This document shows, in pieces, positions 21,801 to 34,357 of a DNA stretch of 64,000 nt (the first letter of the stretch is position 1; each line of letters starts with the position of its first letter). The notes beneath the pieces were generated by a model that was not told the DNA's origin, searched no databases, and worked only from the letters and a program-made list of their open reading frames with translations. Source of the stretch: Hoplostethus atlanticus. Taxonomy: Eukaryota > Chordata > Actinopteri > Trachichthyiformes > Trachichthyidae. The position numbers and the translations under genes are program-made. The DNA lies in assembly GCA_034670405.1 (NCBI GenBank), contig JAXDDX010000163.1:426001-490000 (forward strand), read 5' to 3'.

Positions 21801-24580
21801 GCTGATAGGAATACAATCCTATTTGACATTTACTTCCTTGTTTTATTGCTGCCACATTGAAAGTTTCAGGATCATTATAAGTTAGTTCCAGCTGTGCATT
21901 TGATAGGCATTCCAAGAGTGGCAATAAACTGAATGAATGGGGACTTGATCTCTTTCATTTTCTGAATATATATGTTCAGCTGGTGTCATACATTGCCCCA
22001 GGCATTGCAGCCAGCCTAGCTAACTGAGCTAACAACATGATTATTTTAAATACTGCATCACCACTGCCAAACAGAATACTTCACTTATAATCAAAAGTGT
22101 TTTGCTGCCTGCAATCTGTTCTGAGTAAAATTTCCCCGTCAAGTGTAACATTTTCCATTCATAAATAACTAGTATGATGAGTTTGGTTTGTATTGCCAAC
22201 CGTAGCTATGCACGGCACACAAAGCCATCTGATTCAAGAGTTTTGCTTGGTGCAGGCTTGTTTTATGTCTTCATGATGCTCTGTCTCATGCCGAAAGTCG
22301 AGCTCTAAATATTATTTTGCAAAAACATTAGGTGATAATTTAATAAGATATTGATTTTGTCATTACCTGAACTCTTGATTGTTTCTAGTGTATATCTCTA
22401 GTGTATGTCCAAAACTGGACTGACTTGCTGAAACATGGGGGGACCTAATGTTTTTCAAAGCAACACATTCCGTAATTTAGTAATTTAAACACTTTTTTAA
22501 ACCCATATTTAAAGTTGTTTTTCAGTTCGGTGGTGCCTGTGGCCATGAGTGCACCACCCCACCACCACCAGTCATAGAAATTAAGGTAAATGTCAGGTAA
22601 ATGTCAGGTATGCCACTTTTTAATTTGTGTTTGACACATTTATGGTCATACAATGATACTGCTACAAACAAAATACCAAAATAGCTAGCTTACTAAAATT
22701 AGAAATGAGTGGCTGGCATGACAATGAATGCTCTGTAAAAGGCATTTCTCAGGAAAGCTAGCTATCAATCCTAGGCTAACAATGTTAACACATATCTCAT
22801 ATCTATATTTACCAGTTTCATATGTTTTAGAGGAAATTGTGCATAAAATTAAAATAACTGAAACCTCAGCTATTTTTCACTGCACCTATACCTCAAGCCT
22901 CAAGGATTTCATTGATTCATGTATATGGTTGGTGTTTCTATTGTAAATTATTTTCTTTGTGCAGAAACATTTCAGTTTGATGTCTGTTGTGTGTATAATT
23001 TAAAAAAAAAACTGGTATACTAATAACTAATAGTTATAACACACTTTAATTAGAAAGGCACTTTAACATGTAAAAAAAAAAAAAGAAAAAGTCAGACACT
23101 CCAAATAATAGCATTTTACTATTTACAAAAAAAATCATAGAAATGTGTCTGGTACGCATGCCAGGCCTCACTCAACACTACACAAATTGTGCTTCATCTC
23201 CTTGTAATCAGGACATATGCAAAGATGAGAAAACAAAAACATTAACACCTTGCATCATTTCTTTTTAGATAAAAAATGTAATCACATGCTACCTTACAAA
23301 CACACATCCTCCTGTTAGATAGCTCCACATACTAAGTGCCCATATGGACTAAAATAGCACTTGTTTTGGAGCATCTGAATCCAAGTAGAGAGACGGTTCA
23401 AAAGATTTCTGTAGCTGTGCATTTGCTGGGCAGCTATGGAGAGTTTACAAGTGTTGTGAGAAGCAGGCCTAAATGCTAACTAGTGTTTGCCCAGGCTACC
23501 ATTAATGAAGAGGCCGGTACCACCACATTGACTTGTTGTTTTCTGCATGCAAGTCTCCGTGTCTAGCAGCTCAACCTTGCCATATGGAGAGATGCTGAAC
23601 ACATACAGAAACGAACAACACAGCAGTGTCTCCTGCTGCCAGGCTAACAATTTAGCCATACGGTAACTGCGCTGAAGTAGCTACAGCCAATATTCACACT
23701 GCTAATAATGATTGATAGCAGTCAAAATTATTTTTTTTACCTTTTTACCTGTCCGTGAAAAAATAAGTTGTCTCTTCTGCTAAATCGGTTCTCATGCCTT
23801 GCCACTCCTTGAGATATCCGCCGATATGCATTCCTATTTTATTGCACTGCTTATCACTCTCCTGTTTTGCTTGGAGACTTTCCAAAGACCTAATTCTTTT
23901 TACTGGATGGCTGAAGGCGGAAGCATTGAAGCCAATCCCTGCAGAGCTGCATTTGCCATGCTACACTACACCTACTACAATCCAAAATAGCCCGCAGAAC
24001 GCAGCGTAGTTCTCTTCCTTGTTTTCCTAAAATATAAAACGCACTGCTTCCTTGAGCTACAAGATTTTCCTGCCACTGTGTCCTGCCCGACCACAGGGGC
24101 TGGAATGGGCCAAACTAGGGGGTCTCATGCATCACTAATGGGTGGATCTTCTATTCAGCTCAAACACATTACTTAGATAGAAAATAAGGCAATATTTATT
24201 CATGAAAATGTTTATTTATTTATCAAACGTGACTAGTGACATATCTAGCAACTTTTTGTGATTATGAGGAACAATGTTAATGTGTTGACAACAAAACTGT
24301 ACTCTACTTTACTTAGGAAACAGTTGGTAACACTGTTCTTGAGGAAATGTTTCAGGGAACACGGTGATTTATTAGTAAATGCAAGATACAGATCCAATCA
24401 GATTATAAACACTTCTATCAAATATATCTGATTTCTTCCATGGAAATCTTCCGGCACAACATTCGTCTTATTTTTAGGACTGATGCCGAAACTACACAAA
24501 CACAATTATCAAGCTTTCATCAAGCTGTGTGTGTATTGTATACGTGTGTTCTGCATCTGAGTGTGTGCATGTGTGTATCG

Positions 24581-24581
<1 letters not shown>
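21801..24581. other. No gene; anonymous AT-rich DNA
   Basis: Nearly 2.8 kb with only A-runs (about 23,072) and short duplications (ggtaaatgtcag twice near 22,584). No repeat family or coding domain recognised. Confidence 0.5.

Positions 24582-24618
<37 letters not shown>
24582..24618. repeat. (GT)n microsatellite
   Basis: About 18 GT units, flanked by degenerate GT-rich sequence. Confidence 0.95.
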
Positions 24619-24620
<2 letters not shown>

Positions 24621-27038
24621 CAGTGTCTGTGTCTGCGCAAATGCGTGCACGATTGTATAAAATGACAAATTTGGGGCTCATTCAGTTGAGCAGAAGCATC
24701 TGGACACGATGATTTTAATTTGTTTTAATTTCCTTAGCTGTCATTAACTCCAAATTACCCTTTTGATAACAACACTTAGAAAAGGGAATCTATTAAATTG
24801 TTGTTTTTATGATGGTAGAGGTGATGCATGAAGAATGTCATCAAATAATTAGACAAATGCTAAATTATTAGCCAATACATTGCTCGCTAATTGTGCTGAA
24901 GAGAGGCAGTTAGATTCTGAATCAGCTTGGAAGAAAAAAACAAAAATGAAACTGATTAGAGTCAGATTGAAGTTGAGAATAAAGTTATAATTTACTGTAC
25001 CCTGTACTCTGTAAATGTGTTGGTAGAATTAGAGCAACTTTTATAGAAAAATAGTTTATATGTCCTGAGAATGGTAGCAACTCAAAATGGAAAATCAGAG
25101 AGGGACTGATTAAGCCTTTAGTCATGTTCTGTGCCTAAAATTTACTGTGTCTAAATGTGATTTATCGTTTGGAAGTGACTCAATGAGTTAGATCAATGAA
25201 AAACATTTGTAATTAGATGAAAAATCCCACTTGTTTTTTCATTACCCATGGCCAGACACTACATACCTGACTGCACTGAACATGTGAGCAGAAAAACAAT
25301 TTAACGCAATATTTCACTTATTTACAACATTTTCATTTTCTTGCCTGCTAAACCTCAACAAGACTCCTCTCTGGAATGTATAGCCTGTTTATTATTAGTG
25401 TTCAGTTTTACTTCCTCTTGCCTTTCTTTGCTAAATTGCCTTTGATATAATACAACAAAGAAAACAAAAAAACGTATTATTGTATTTATTGCCTCACAAC
25501 TAAAATTGCACAGGCACCCACACATACGCACATACACAGTCAAACATCTGGTGGTTATATGCTATTTGCCTTTTAAGTGAGTAACAGCTGTCTCCCGGTT
25601 GATTTGTAATTAAGAAGATATTGATTACACTTAATACCAAACTTCCACTTAGGCTTGATGAGCAAACACAACAGCTGTTGTGAAACATCTATATAGGAAT
25701 CATTATTTAATCAATGTCACATTTTCACTCAGTATTAGAGGCCAGTATTTCAAAACATAAGTATCAACACCTTCCCATAGTTCTTCCCCTATAGGTAGCT
25801 AAACCAAAGTCATTTCATAGTGGTGGGCACAAACAATCAATAATCTTTCCACTAATTGAAACACTTTTTCTCCAGCTCTAATTTTAATTTTGTTAACAGA
25901 TTTTTCTACAACAATTTATCAGATTATTAAAGTTCTGCAAATTGTTATGTTGACATTCTTGTCCTTAATTTTACACCTTCCTCACACCTTGATCTGATTT
26001 GGTATTTCCTGCATTTCCCCTGCATTTTACAACCATTCTCTGCTGTTGCAGTAGCATGCTAGGCAAGGCTACCCTCGTTAGTTTACAGTGAATAGAGACT
26101 TAGGTCAAATGTCAATAAAAATACAGCCAAACTATAGCGTACTTAGATGCACACCACAACCCCAACCCCATCACCTCCACCAAGGTAGCCTGACAAACTG
26201 TGGACAACACTACCGGTAGGTTCTTGACTTCTACCTACCTATGTTGCTCCATATTGTGTTCCACATCCTCTGAGGACATCCTTGTGGGCAAATGATTGCC
26301 CACCTTCACTTCATATGACCCAGTGCTTGCTTTGTATGAAATAGAAGCTCTAAAAATAGAATCAATCAGTTCAGTTACATCATGCATCGGTTGATTGGTG
26401 AAAATGTAGAAAATGCTGATCATTGTTGACATCGATCAACATTTGTGTTAGTAGAAAAGGCCTGTGTGTGTCTGAATCTCTCACGCTATAGGCTTCTGAG
26501 AGGAGACTAAATATGTGGTCTGGGGAAAGTAAGAAGTGGTGAAAGAGACTGCTTTTGATGTTGAACGGGGATTTTCGCATTTTGACAGCTATTAAACGTG
26601 CCTCAGGTTCAAAGTCGTGTTTCAGCCCAGGGTAGTCGGTAGTCACGTCCCGTGGCCTGCGGTCTGCCCTGCATAGGGTCCCTAATGAGCACAGTTTTTT
26701 CTCAGCCGGGCGATGTGCCTGTCTGTTGGCTGCTATCCTCCACTGGGGAAGCATACATCAAGACAGGGCTGAGATGGAGACACTGATAAGCAGTGGCTGC
26801 TATGAATACAAGGCACACAGATATAAAGACAGAGACGTATAGCAGGAGAGATACGGACTGCTTTCGAAAAGTTCTACTTATAATCTGTCTGTCTGGCCTG
26901 GTGGGTAATGTCCGGCTTCCTTTGATTAGTCCAGCCTTGTCAATAACCAATTGGTCGGCTTTCCTGTCAGCTGATTGTGACAAACTCAGTATTGACTTAC
27001 TCTACCTGCCACATGCGTATAATTCACTCCACACACAT

Positions 27039-27040
<2 letters not shown>
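24619..27040. other. No gene; possible conserved block at 24,810-24,960
   Basis: No coding domain recognised. The block 24,810-24,960 has several homeodomain-type cores (caaataattag, taaattattagcc, cgctaattg) and no simple repeats. Longer open frames at 26,380-26,754 have no known domain. Confidence 0.45.
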
Positions 27041-27099
<59 letters not shown>

Positions 27100-27125
27100 G
27101 ACACACACAAACACACACACACACA
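27041..27125. repeat. Compound (CT)n(CA)n microsatellite
   Basis: About 20 CT units run into about 20 CA units with AG and AAA interruptions. Confidence 0.95.
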
Positions 27126-28693
27126 CCTTGACACTGGCGGTGAGTAATGCTGGTTTAAAAGCCGCACAGTGGGGTCTAACCATAACTAGGAACGTTGTGA
27201 TCCCATCATGAAATTGGCTGTGACCACTCAGCCTATCTATAGCCATGTGAGACACTAGGAAATTACATTTTCTGTTAAGTGACACTGTTTCTCTCTGGAG
27301 GAAATAGAGTTGAGGAGCACTGCTGAGAGGATTGTTGATGCTTGCTCCTTTGGCTAACAGTACACAGCGCGGCCGGGATGACTTTTAGAAATGTATAATG
27401 TAAATGACAGGTAATGGAAATTAACCTTCTGTATAAAGGTTACCTTATTCATGGTCAAACATCTAAAGGTTACTTTATTTTAACCTGTACAAAAACTGTA
27501 AAAAAGTATATTTTCAGTACTCGTTTGTTTCCTTTATTCTTTGCCCAAACTGTTACATTCTAATCATTCATCCTGTTTAATATGTGTGTGTGTGTGTGCG
27601 TGCGTGCATGTTTGCCTGCGTCCGTGCGTGTGTATGTGACATTACACACAGCAACCCCTCACTAAACCCTCTTATCCTTCCTCTGGAGGCACAGCTTAGT
27701 GTAAACAAAGGGAGAGAGGGGGAAGAGAGGAAGAAAAAAGGGAGGAAAGGGAGAAGCGGAGAGGATTATCAACCCTCTCCTCTTGAATCCGGGGGAGATC
27801 AGCAAGTCATTTACAGAACATAATTCATTTAAGATGTATTATTCCCCCAAAACTAATGGACTTAAACACAACAGCTGTTACCAGCTTATGACACACTCCA
27901 GTCAATCAAAGGAGCCAATCAAGCCCAGGGTGTCATAGCAGTTTTGTGTCCCACCATTTAATCTGTTCCCTTATTCTGTGCAGCCTCTCTCCTCTTTGTC
28001 TTTTTGTCTCTTCCTCTCAGGGTGTTCACACTGTCAGTGACTTGGTTGATGGGTCACTCTATTCTGACCAATCGTGGGTGGTGTGAGAGGCTCCGATTGC
28101 ATTGTAGTGGGGTCGTTTTGAAGTTTTGAACAGGCAAATGTATTTTTTTCTGCTTTGCATTTGCCTTTCGTAACGTTATGTCGCTTTAATACGTTTATAT
28201 ATCTAGCTGGCGAGCTCTAATCAGGTAGCATTAATTGAAAAAATACAGAAAAATCAATTAAGTTAATTAGGAGCTTACAGTCACAATGGGTGCAGCCGTT
28301 CCCCAAGCATCGTTTTTGAGACGTTGCTTTCAAATAAAGGTTGTAGAGATGTGTAATTGACTTATTTTGTTCATTGTTCATGGAATAAAAACAGCTTGTC
28401 AGCATGGGGACAAAGAAGCGCCGATTTCCGATCGGATGTTGATGGCCAATCACCACTTAAAGTTCAGCTGACAAGTTAGCTGACCGTCCATACATGGGAC
28501 AAGTTTACCTGGTCGCTCAGTTCTATACACAGTGAATGGACTACCAGTGACTTGCATCGTGAACTCAAGGTCACTTCTCACCTCTCTCTCTTTCTTTCTC
28601 TCTCTATTGGAATCCAATCTTGAGGTTCAGTCAAGGTAGCTCCAATGAGAGATTGGAAGGGTGTCTACACTTACAATACTACTAGATCAGTAT

Positions 28694-28694
<1 letters not shown>
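27126..28694. other. No gene; purine-rich stretch
   Basis: A GT-rich run lies at about 27,584-27,635 and a nearly pure purine stretch at 27,706-27,766. The rest is anonymous. Confidence 0.5.

Positions 28695-28742
<48 letters not shown>
28695..28742. repeat. (AC)n microsatellite
   Basis: About 23 uninterrupted AC units. Confidence 0.95.
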
Positions 28743-28801
28743 GCACATGCCCACAGAGAGCTAGGTGCCTCAGTGATGTGGAATGTATCGGATGTTACTT
28801 A

Positions 28802-29397
28802 GGTGACCTTAGCCCTGATTCAGGTCCATTGACTTTTTTCCCCTACGAACGTCGGCGAGCCATATAACGAAAAAACTACGTTGAATACCAAACTTACCCA
28901 AACAGATGTCCATGTCTTCTTTCACCGCAGGGGGCAAGTGCTACATTTCCTATGGACAAATACACTTTTAGACTTTGTTAAAGACAGGTATACTCCATCA
29001 CCTCCATTGTATTGAAATCAAAGACGGCTGACAGGCGCGTCAAATTATTCTTCGACACTTTTCTTCCGAGCAATATCCAAGCTGATGGTATCGGTGGTCT
29101 GCTTTGCAGTTCCGACATCTTGGCGCAGACATATTTTAAATTGACCATGAGGTGTTAATTGTCGCTACAAGAATACTCGATTCTGTCACGGTAATAAAAG
29201 GTCACGCACCTAGGCTATTAGAAAAGCACTTACAGTCTAACTTTCAACCACCGGAGATGAAATGTTTTTTGTGCCCACCACTCGCCGATTTTCATAGGGG
29301 AAAAGGTCAGTAGAGCAGGACAGGACCCTTTGGAAGAAGTAAAAAACCCATACGATGAAAGACCCCCAAAGGGTCCTGTATCAGGGCTAGGTCCACC
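28802..29397. mobile_element. MITE-like DNA transposon with terminal inverted repeats
   Basis: The left end (ggtgaccttagccctgattc at 28,802) is mirrored at the right end by tcagggctaggtccacc (29,381-29,397) in reverse complement. A second inner pair also matches: ttttttcccctacgaacgtcggcgag near 28,834-28,859 pairs with 29,281-29,306. Together they make about 60 bp of imperfect inverted repeat. The right arm has an extra ~70 bp holding a perfect 14-bp inverted repeat (29,320-29,333 and 29,366-29,379). The minus-strand open frame here (29,230-29,565) crosses the element end and is unlikely to be coding. No target duplication was found. The superfamily is unknown. Confidence 0.55.
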
Positions 29398-29590
29398 TTT
29401 GCCTTGTGTTGTGGTAATAGAGACAGCCGCCGCCTCTAAACCAAAAGCCGTCACAACAGAAATAAATGAATTACTGTAGACATTTGCACCCTTTGGTCTT
29501 TCAATTTTGCAAAGATGTCTTTTTTTGTGCTCATTTATTTTCTCTTCTCTCATTTTGTCTTTCATTTCCTGTCCCTGTTGGCCTGGCTGT

Positions 29591-29622
29591 TACCTGACTG
29601 CTCTTCCATCCACAGGTAAGCA
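29591..29622 (+). promoter_or_regulatory. Candidate recursive splice site
   Basis: A pyrimidine-rich stretch (ctgactgctcttccatccacag) is fused directly to gtaagc with no exon between them. AG is at 29,614-29,615 and GT at 29,616-29,617. This acceptor-donor juxtaposition is the consensus of zero-length recursive splice sites described in very long introns. A GTGAGA that could serve as the donor of a transient recursive exon lies near 29,811. The site is visible in the sequence; its use is inference. It would imply a host gene transcribed on the plus strand. Confidence 0.4.
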
Positions 29623-30293
29623 CACAATTTCCTGTATGCCTTGACCAAAGTCTGTTATCTTACTCCATTTCCTTTAACATGGAATTTGTCCATTTGTCCC
29701 CGACTTGATCAAAACATTGTACTTGACAGCCAACTAGACACGATGCTGCTTACACTCAACAGTCCTCTGGAGTGGCAATTGAAGCCACTTTCTCACTGAA
29801 TATCAAAGAAGTGAGATTTAATTCTACTCATTTCTAATATATGCCTTTTCTTTTATTGTACTGTAAATCAGAGAGAGTGATAAGGCTTTGTATCCACCCG
29901 AAAACCTCTCTTTACAGTGCTAGCTTTTCCCCCCCTCACCGTTTACAATGGAATGGATGCACTGTTGTGTGTTGCTGACAGCGCTGAGCTCATGTTTAGT
30001 GCTCAAGAGTATCGAGCACTAAAATTGAAAAACATGCTGTAGAACTTCAAGCAAAAGGTGTCATGCTTCAAATGCAGTCTGAATAGTTTCACAGGTACAG
30101 ACAAAACCATGGCCAGCGGTAGCCCAAGCACTGGTAGTAACTAAAAAATAGGTGCTCTGTGGAAACAGGGCCTTAGTTAGGAGTTAGAGGTTAGTGGGAA
30201 GCTTTCAGGGGCCAGTCACTGATGGTGGCTGCAGTATATATTTATAACGGCCAATAATAAACACAGAAAATAGAAGGTCTCTGCTATTGTCAG
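29623..30293. other. No gene; anonymous DNA
   Basis: Nothing recognised. Confidence 0.5.
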
Positions 30294-30369
30294 CAGAAAA
30301 CTCAACCCTACATCATTCTAATGGGCATCCTCAATGGACAATGTCCCCCACTATCTCTAACCACTCAAG
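30294..30369 (+). CDS. Weak exon-like segment
   Basis: A gtctctgctattgtcag acceptor precedes 76 nt that are open in two frames. One reads QKTQPYIILMGILNGQ at its start and the other ENSTLHHSNGHPQW. A CAAG|GTAAGA donor follows (intron from 30,370). It lies 0.7 kb downstream of the recursive-site candidate on the same strand. The protein is unrecognised and a chance match is likely. Confidence 0.15.
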
Positions 30370-30909
30370 GTAAGAACAGCTACCATCCCTTTATCTCTTT
30401 AACTACCCAAGGCCTGGAGAAATACACTTTGTGGAACCTCATAAGGTCTTACCATACACCACTATAAAATTCAGCTCAATGAAAAAGTCTAATATTGGTC
30501 TGCTTTGGCGTTGGCTGAGACCAGGGTGTGAAGAGCCAAGCGGGAAATATGCCTTACCCCATGGAGCCATTATCTACCTGCACTGAACCAAGAGAGGTGT
30601 ACAATCACACCATTACATTTACATGGAGATATTTGTATAGATGTCCTTATTTCTGTGTCATTGCATGATGTGCTCAACTTCAAAATCAAGGAGATTTAAT
30701 TGGAAAAATGTAACACTTTCATGTGAATGTAATAACACCCATATCAATATAAAACCAATATCCTTCTGCTAAAGCTTTGGGTGAGTATTGTTAACTTCAA
30801 CTTGTGTTGACTCCGGCTGAAATAGAGTTTCACTCAGGGTCAGCACAACAATGCTAGATGCTTGGGGGACATTGCTTGGGGATGCTTGCAGCATTGTTAT
30901 CATTTGAAT

Positions 30910-30911
<2 letters not shown>
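30370..30911. other. No gene; anonymous DNA
   Basis: Nothing recognised. Confidence 0.5.

Positions 30912-30940
<29 letters not shown>
30912..30940. repeat. (CA)n microsatellite
   Basis: About 14 CA units. Confidence 0.95.
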
Positions 30941-31715
30941 GCACACACAAACAGTACATTCACACAGAGAAAGCCACACATGAGTCATGACAAGTCATTT
31001 GTCATACTGTATGGCCTAGGCCCACCATCATAAATGATAATGACCATTGTCTTCTCATATCTGTGCTGGCACTACTTTATGTAGGCCAGAAAAATCATAG
31101 TGCATAGTCTTACAAATGATAATGTTTTTTGTAGACCTGTCTAAATCCCAGTCTCCCGTTATGGATACTGAACGTCTACGAGTCAGCTAAAGGGGAATCC
31201 CCCATGCCCAAGAGAGATATTGGAGCTTATAAGGCTTTAGGTAGAGCTACTCTGATACCCCTTCAAAATCTGTCCTGCCAAAGAAGGTGTAAATGTAAAT
31301 GAGAGGTGAGAGGTATACACATATAGGCTCCAAACCTATATGTAAGGTATTTTAAAGCCTCAAACACCATATTAATGTTTAAAGCCTTTCATGTTGCATG
31401 TTGTTGACTCAATGCACCATTTCAGTCTCTCGAAAACGCTCACCAAGGAATGGTCTTTAAATACCAGCAATGTGTTTCCACTGTTTTGTTGGTTCAAAAA
31501 ATAAGGTTTTTAGTAAAATGTAACTAAATGGATATTCATTGATAGACTGTGATGCTGACAGTGTATGCAGGAACAAAATGTGTTACTGAGGAGGAAGATT
31601 TGAGAGAGAAGAGGCGGATGTCGGATGAGTGTGGTGGAACATGGTGACGAGTGAGAGAAGGATAGAAGACCAGATGGTGTGATGGAAGGTCATGTTGGAA
31701 TGATGGGAATGGAAA
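30941..31715. other. No gene; anonymous DNA
   Basis: Nothing recognised. Confidence 0.5.
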
Positions 31716-31755
31716 GTGTGTGTGTGTGTGTGTGTGTGAATGTGTGTGTGTGTGT
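31716..31755. repeat. (GT)n microsatellite, interrupted
   Basis: Two GT runs separated by GAAT. Confidence 0.95.
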
Positions 31756-31902
31756 TCGTTTGTGTTCATGTGCAACAGACTACATTTTGCAGTAAGTGCA
31801 GGTTGGTAGGCTTTTTCGGTATGCTGTTTGAGTAGACAAATATTTTGCAAACATCAATATATTTACAATGGCAGGATGATATATTTGTACAGAACACAGA
31901 AG

Positions 31903-31928
31903 TACCTACCTACCTACCTACCTACCTG
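31903..31928. repeat. (CTAC)n microsatellite
   Basis: Six tetranucleotide CTAC units. Confidence 0.95.
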
Positions 31929-32980
31929 CACATTGATCAACCATTCACACGATACAACAACAGCGTAACACCGTTTTGTGTTTGGTTTCAATTTACTACA
32001 TTGAATTTGTCACATTCTATGGATAGCATATTGACTGTATGTAGCATGGTTAGCACACAGTAGACACTGTTTAATTCAGCATCTGACCATTGGCTGCCAG
32101 CACCGGGTCCCTCATTACCCATCAGCCTATTTGCCAGCTGCCTCATCATTACCCATCTCCCCTGGCGGCCCCTGTCACTCAAACTGCCTGGGAGGAAGCT
32201 GGAAAGTCAATTAATGTGTGTGTCGTGTGCATGCATTTCTGCCTGCCTGCCGAGTGGGATGGGGGTCTGGGTGAACGGCAGGTACACGGTACTGTAGGTG
32301 GGCCGTTGTTCAAAAGATGCGCTGTATGTTTGTGTGAGGGATTGTATGTGTGTGTTTGTCTTTTTATGTCCCGGACAAGAACAATACATGACAGGATATT
32401 TACACTTACACCACAGGTACCCCCTGTAGAGTAGATAACCTGATTTTGTTAAAACTACTATATCTCCTTAATGCTTTAAGATACAGCGTTCATATTAATA
32501 CCACTCATGTGTTATGTGAAGACAGGAATATGGTCATTTGAAACAATTGGTCTTAAATGCATTTTTGGCTTAACATGTTGCAAGGCTGACTGATATTGGT
32601 TAAGGTTTGAGAGGCGAGCTTCCGTGCATCTTTACTTATTTGGGTAAGCAAGCCGGCTAGTAAAGAGACCCTACCCCAAACCCTTTCCATGATTTTGTCA
32701 GGAATATACTTTGGAAGGAGAGTGACACACACACAATTATGGTCAAGTTACAATTATTTCATAACCAATTGGCTCTATTTCTGAATAGCCAATGTGCCAA
32801 TTTCAAATTCAGTGGGAGGTGTAGCTTGTGTAGATTTCCTCAGGTCTAATGTGTCGGGCTAGGACATAGTGTGTGTGGGTAGTTGAGTGTTTACACATTT
32901 TGAAAAAGTCAAAACGGATGATACTGAAGGAGAAGCAAATGAACAGATGATAAGAAGTGCAGGGGTGAAGAAAAGAATGG

Positions 32981-32985
<5 letters not shown>
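31929..32985. other. No gene; anonymous DNA
   Basis: Frames at 32,090-32,434 on both strands overlap and lack known domains. The even-composition stretch 32,085-32,210 could be a conserved element, but this is untested. Confidence 0.5.

Positions 32986-33025
<40 letters not shown>
32986..33025. repeat. (GA)n microsatellite
   Basis: About 19 GA units. Confidence 0.95.
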
Positions 33026-33029
<4 letters not shown>

Positions 33030-33100
33030 CTCAATGCCAGATGGAAGAGCAGTTGGCACCTCTCATTACTGTGGGAATGGATTTTCCTCTATCGCACCAT

Positions 33101-33171
33101 ACACACATGCACACACGCACACGCACACACACACACACGCACACACACACACACGCACACACACACACACA
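33101..33171. repeat. (CA)n microsatellite with CG interruptions
   Basis: CA units interrupted by CG at several points, as in cacacgcacac. Confidence 0.95.
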
Positions 33172-33647
33172 GCTACCTCCTGTCACTCCAAGCCACCTGC
33201 CCAGCACCTGGTCATCAAAGCAAGACCAAGGAGGACTCTCATCTTTAGCAGAGAGACAAAGAATTGGAGGGATGGAGAAAGGAGGGGAAGAGCACTGATG
33301 CCAGATGCTCTGACATTTGGATGCAGCAACTATATATTGATGCCTGACTCTTTTTCTTTCTAATCCATCAATTTACCCTCATCTCCTCCCGCCATCTCAC
33401 ATCTCCTTCCATCTCCCATGTGTATCTGTGTCACACCCTCACCATCAAGGCAAGCCTCTCCTGTCCTGCTTCTGATAAATTAAATGTGACACAGATGGGT
33501 GGAGTAGCTTCCTCCTTTGATCCAAGCAGTGCAACAGAAGGACAAACACCGACCAACACATGTCAGACAAAACTGTTGGGCACCACTAAAGATAGCGTTA
33601 TGGTCTCCTTGGACATTGGCCAGGGGGTGAAAGCATAGAGGGAGGTA
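33172..33647. other. No gene; anonymous DNA
   Basis: Open frames here are continuous with CA-repeat translations and show no domain. Confidence 0.5.
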
Positions 33648-33648
33648 G

Positions 33649-33676
<28 letters not shown>
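33648..33676. repeat. (AC)n microsatellite
   Basis: About 14 AC units. Confidence 0.95.
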
Positions 33677-33687
<11 letters not shown>

Positions 33688-34352
33688 GAAAGGTTTTGCT
33701 GTACTGACAGAGAAAGCGCAATTCAATATCTCCACTTGAATTGAGTTGGTGAATGTTGGTGGAAATCACATATAGAACATGGAAGGAAATGCAGTTGCAA
33801 TTCTAGCATGTGAAGGGTCACAACTGCTGTGGTGGCAACGCAGGCCTGTGGAAGACGGCAACATAGCAACACAAACTCTCTGAGATGCTAAATAAGTGTG
33901 TGGATAGGCCACTTGCAGTAGTCCTTCTCCGTCTCAGTTTTTAACCTGACAAATGTTTTTTTTTCTTTCGCGAGGATATTCATTTTGGAATTGTGTTTCC
34001 ATAGGCCTTTCACTCATTCCTTCATGTGCCATTGCGAGAAACTGTGAAAGCTTTATTTGTGCTGGAAGAACAGCTCTTCCTTTTTGGGTGCTGTAAAGCA
34101 AAATCTCTTTGTGCTGTAAAGTGGCACACAATGTAAAATGGTTTGATAGGCAGGTACATTATTGATGATGGTGCTGTTTGTTTGAGGTAATGTTACACGT
34201 AGCACCATTAAGCTTTGTTAGCTAATATTAGTTGAATGACTAACTAGCTAGCTTGCTGGATGGGACATGCTAGTGACAGATCACCAAATGTGCAACTGAA
34301 ATCTAACAATTCATTATGTTTTAGACCTTTAAACTAACGTAGCTACAGTAGT
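33677..34352. other. No gene; anonymous DNA
   Basis: Nothing recognised before the solo LTR and its 5-bp duplication. Confidence 0.5.
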
Positions 34353-34357
34353 AGTGT

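Noticed and set aside
26380-26754. 124-codon minus-strand frame
   Set aside because: No domain or motif; length is within what chance gives in 64 kb on six frames.
29230-29565. 111-codon minus-strand frame
   Set aside because: It crosses the right terminus of the MITE-like element and contains the inverted repeats, so it is not likely to be coding.
31536-31850. Direct repeats considered as a CRISPR array or other phased array
   Set aside because: Only microsatellites; no regular spacer-repeat structure exists anywhere in the window, and the DNA is vertebrate.
32887-33363. 158-codon frame with Arg-Glu and Thr-His runs
   Set aside because: The runs are translations of GA and CA microsatellites.
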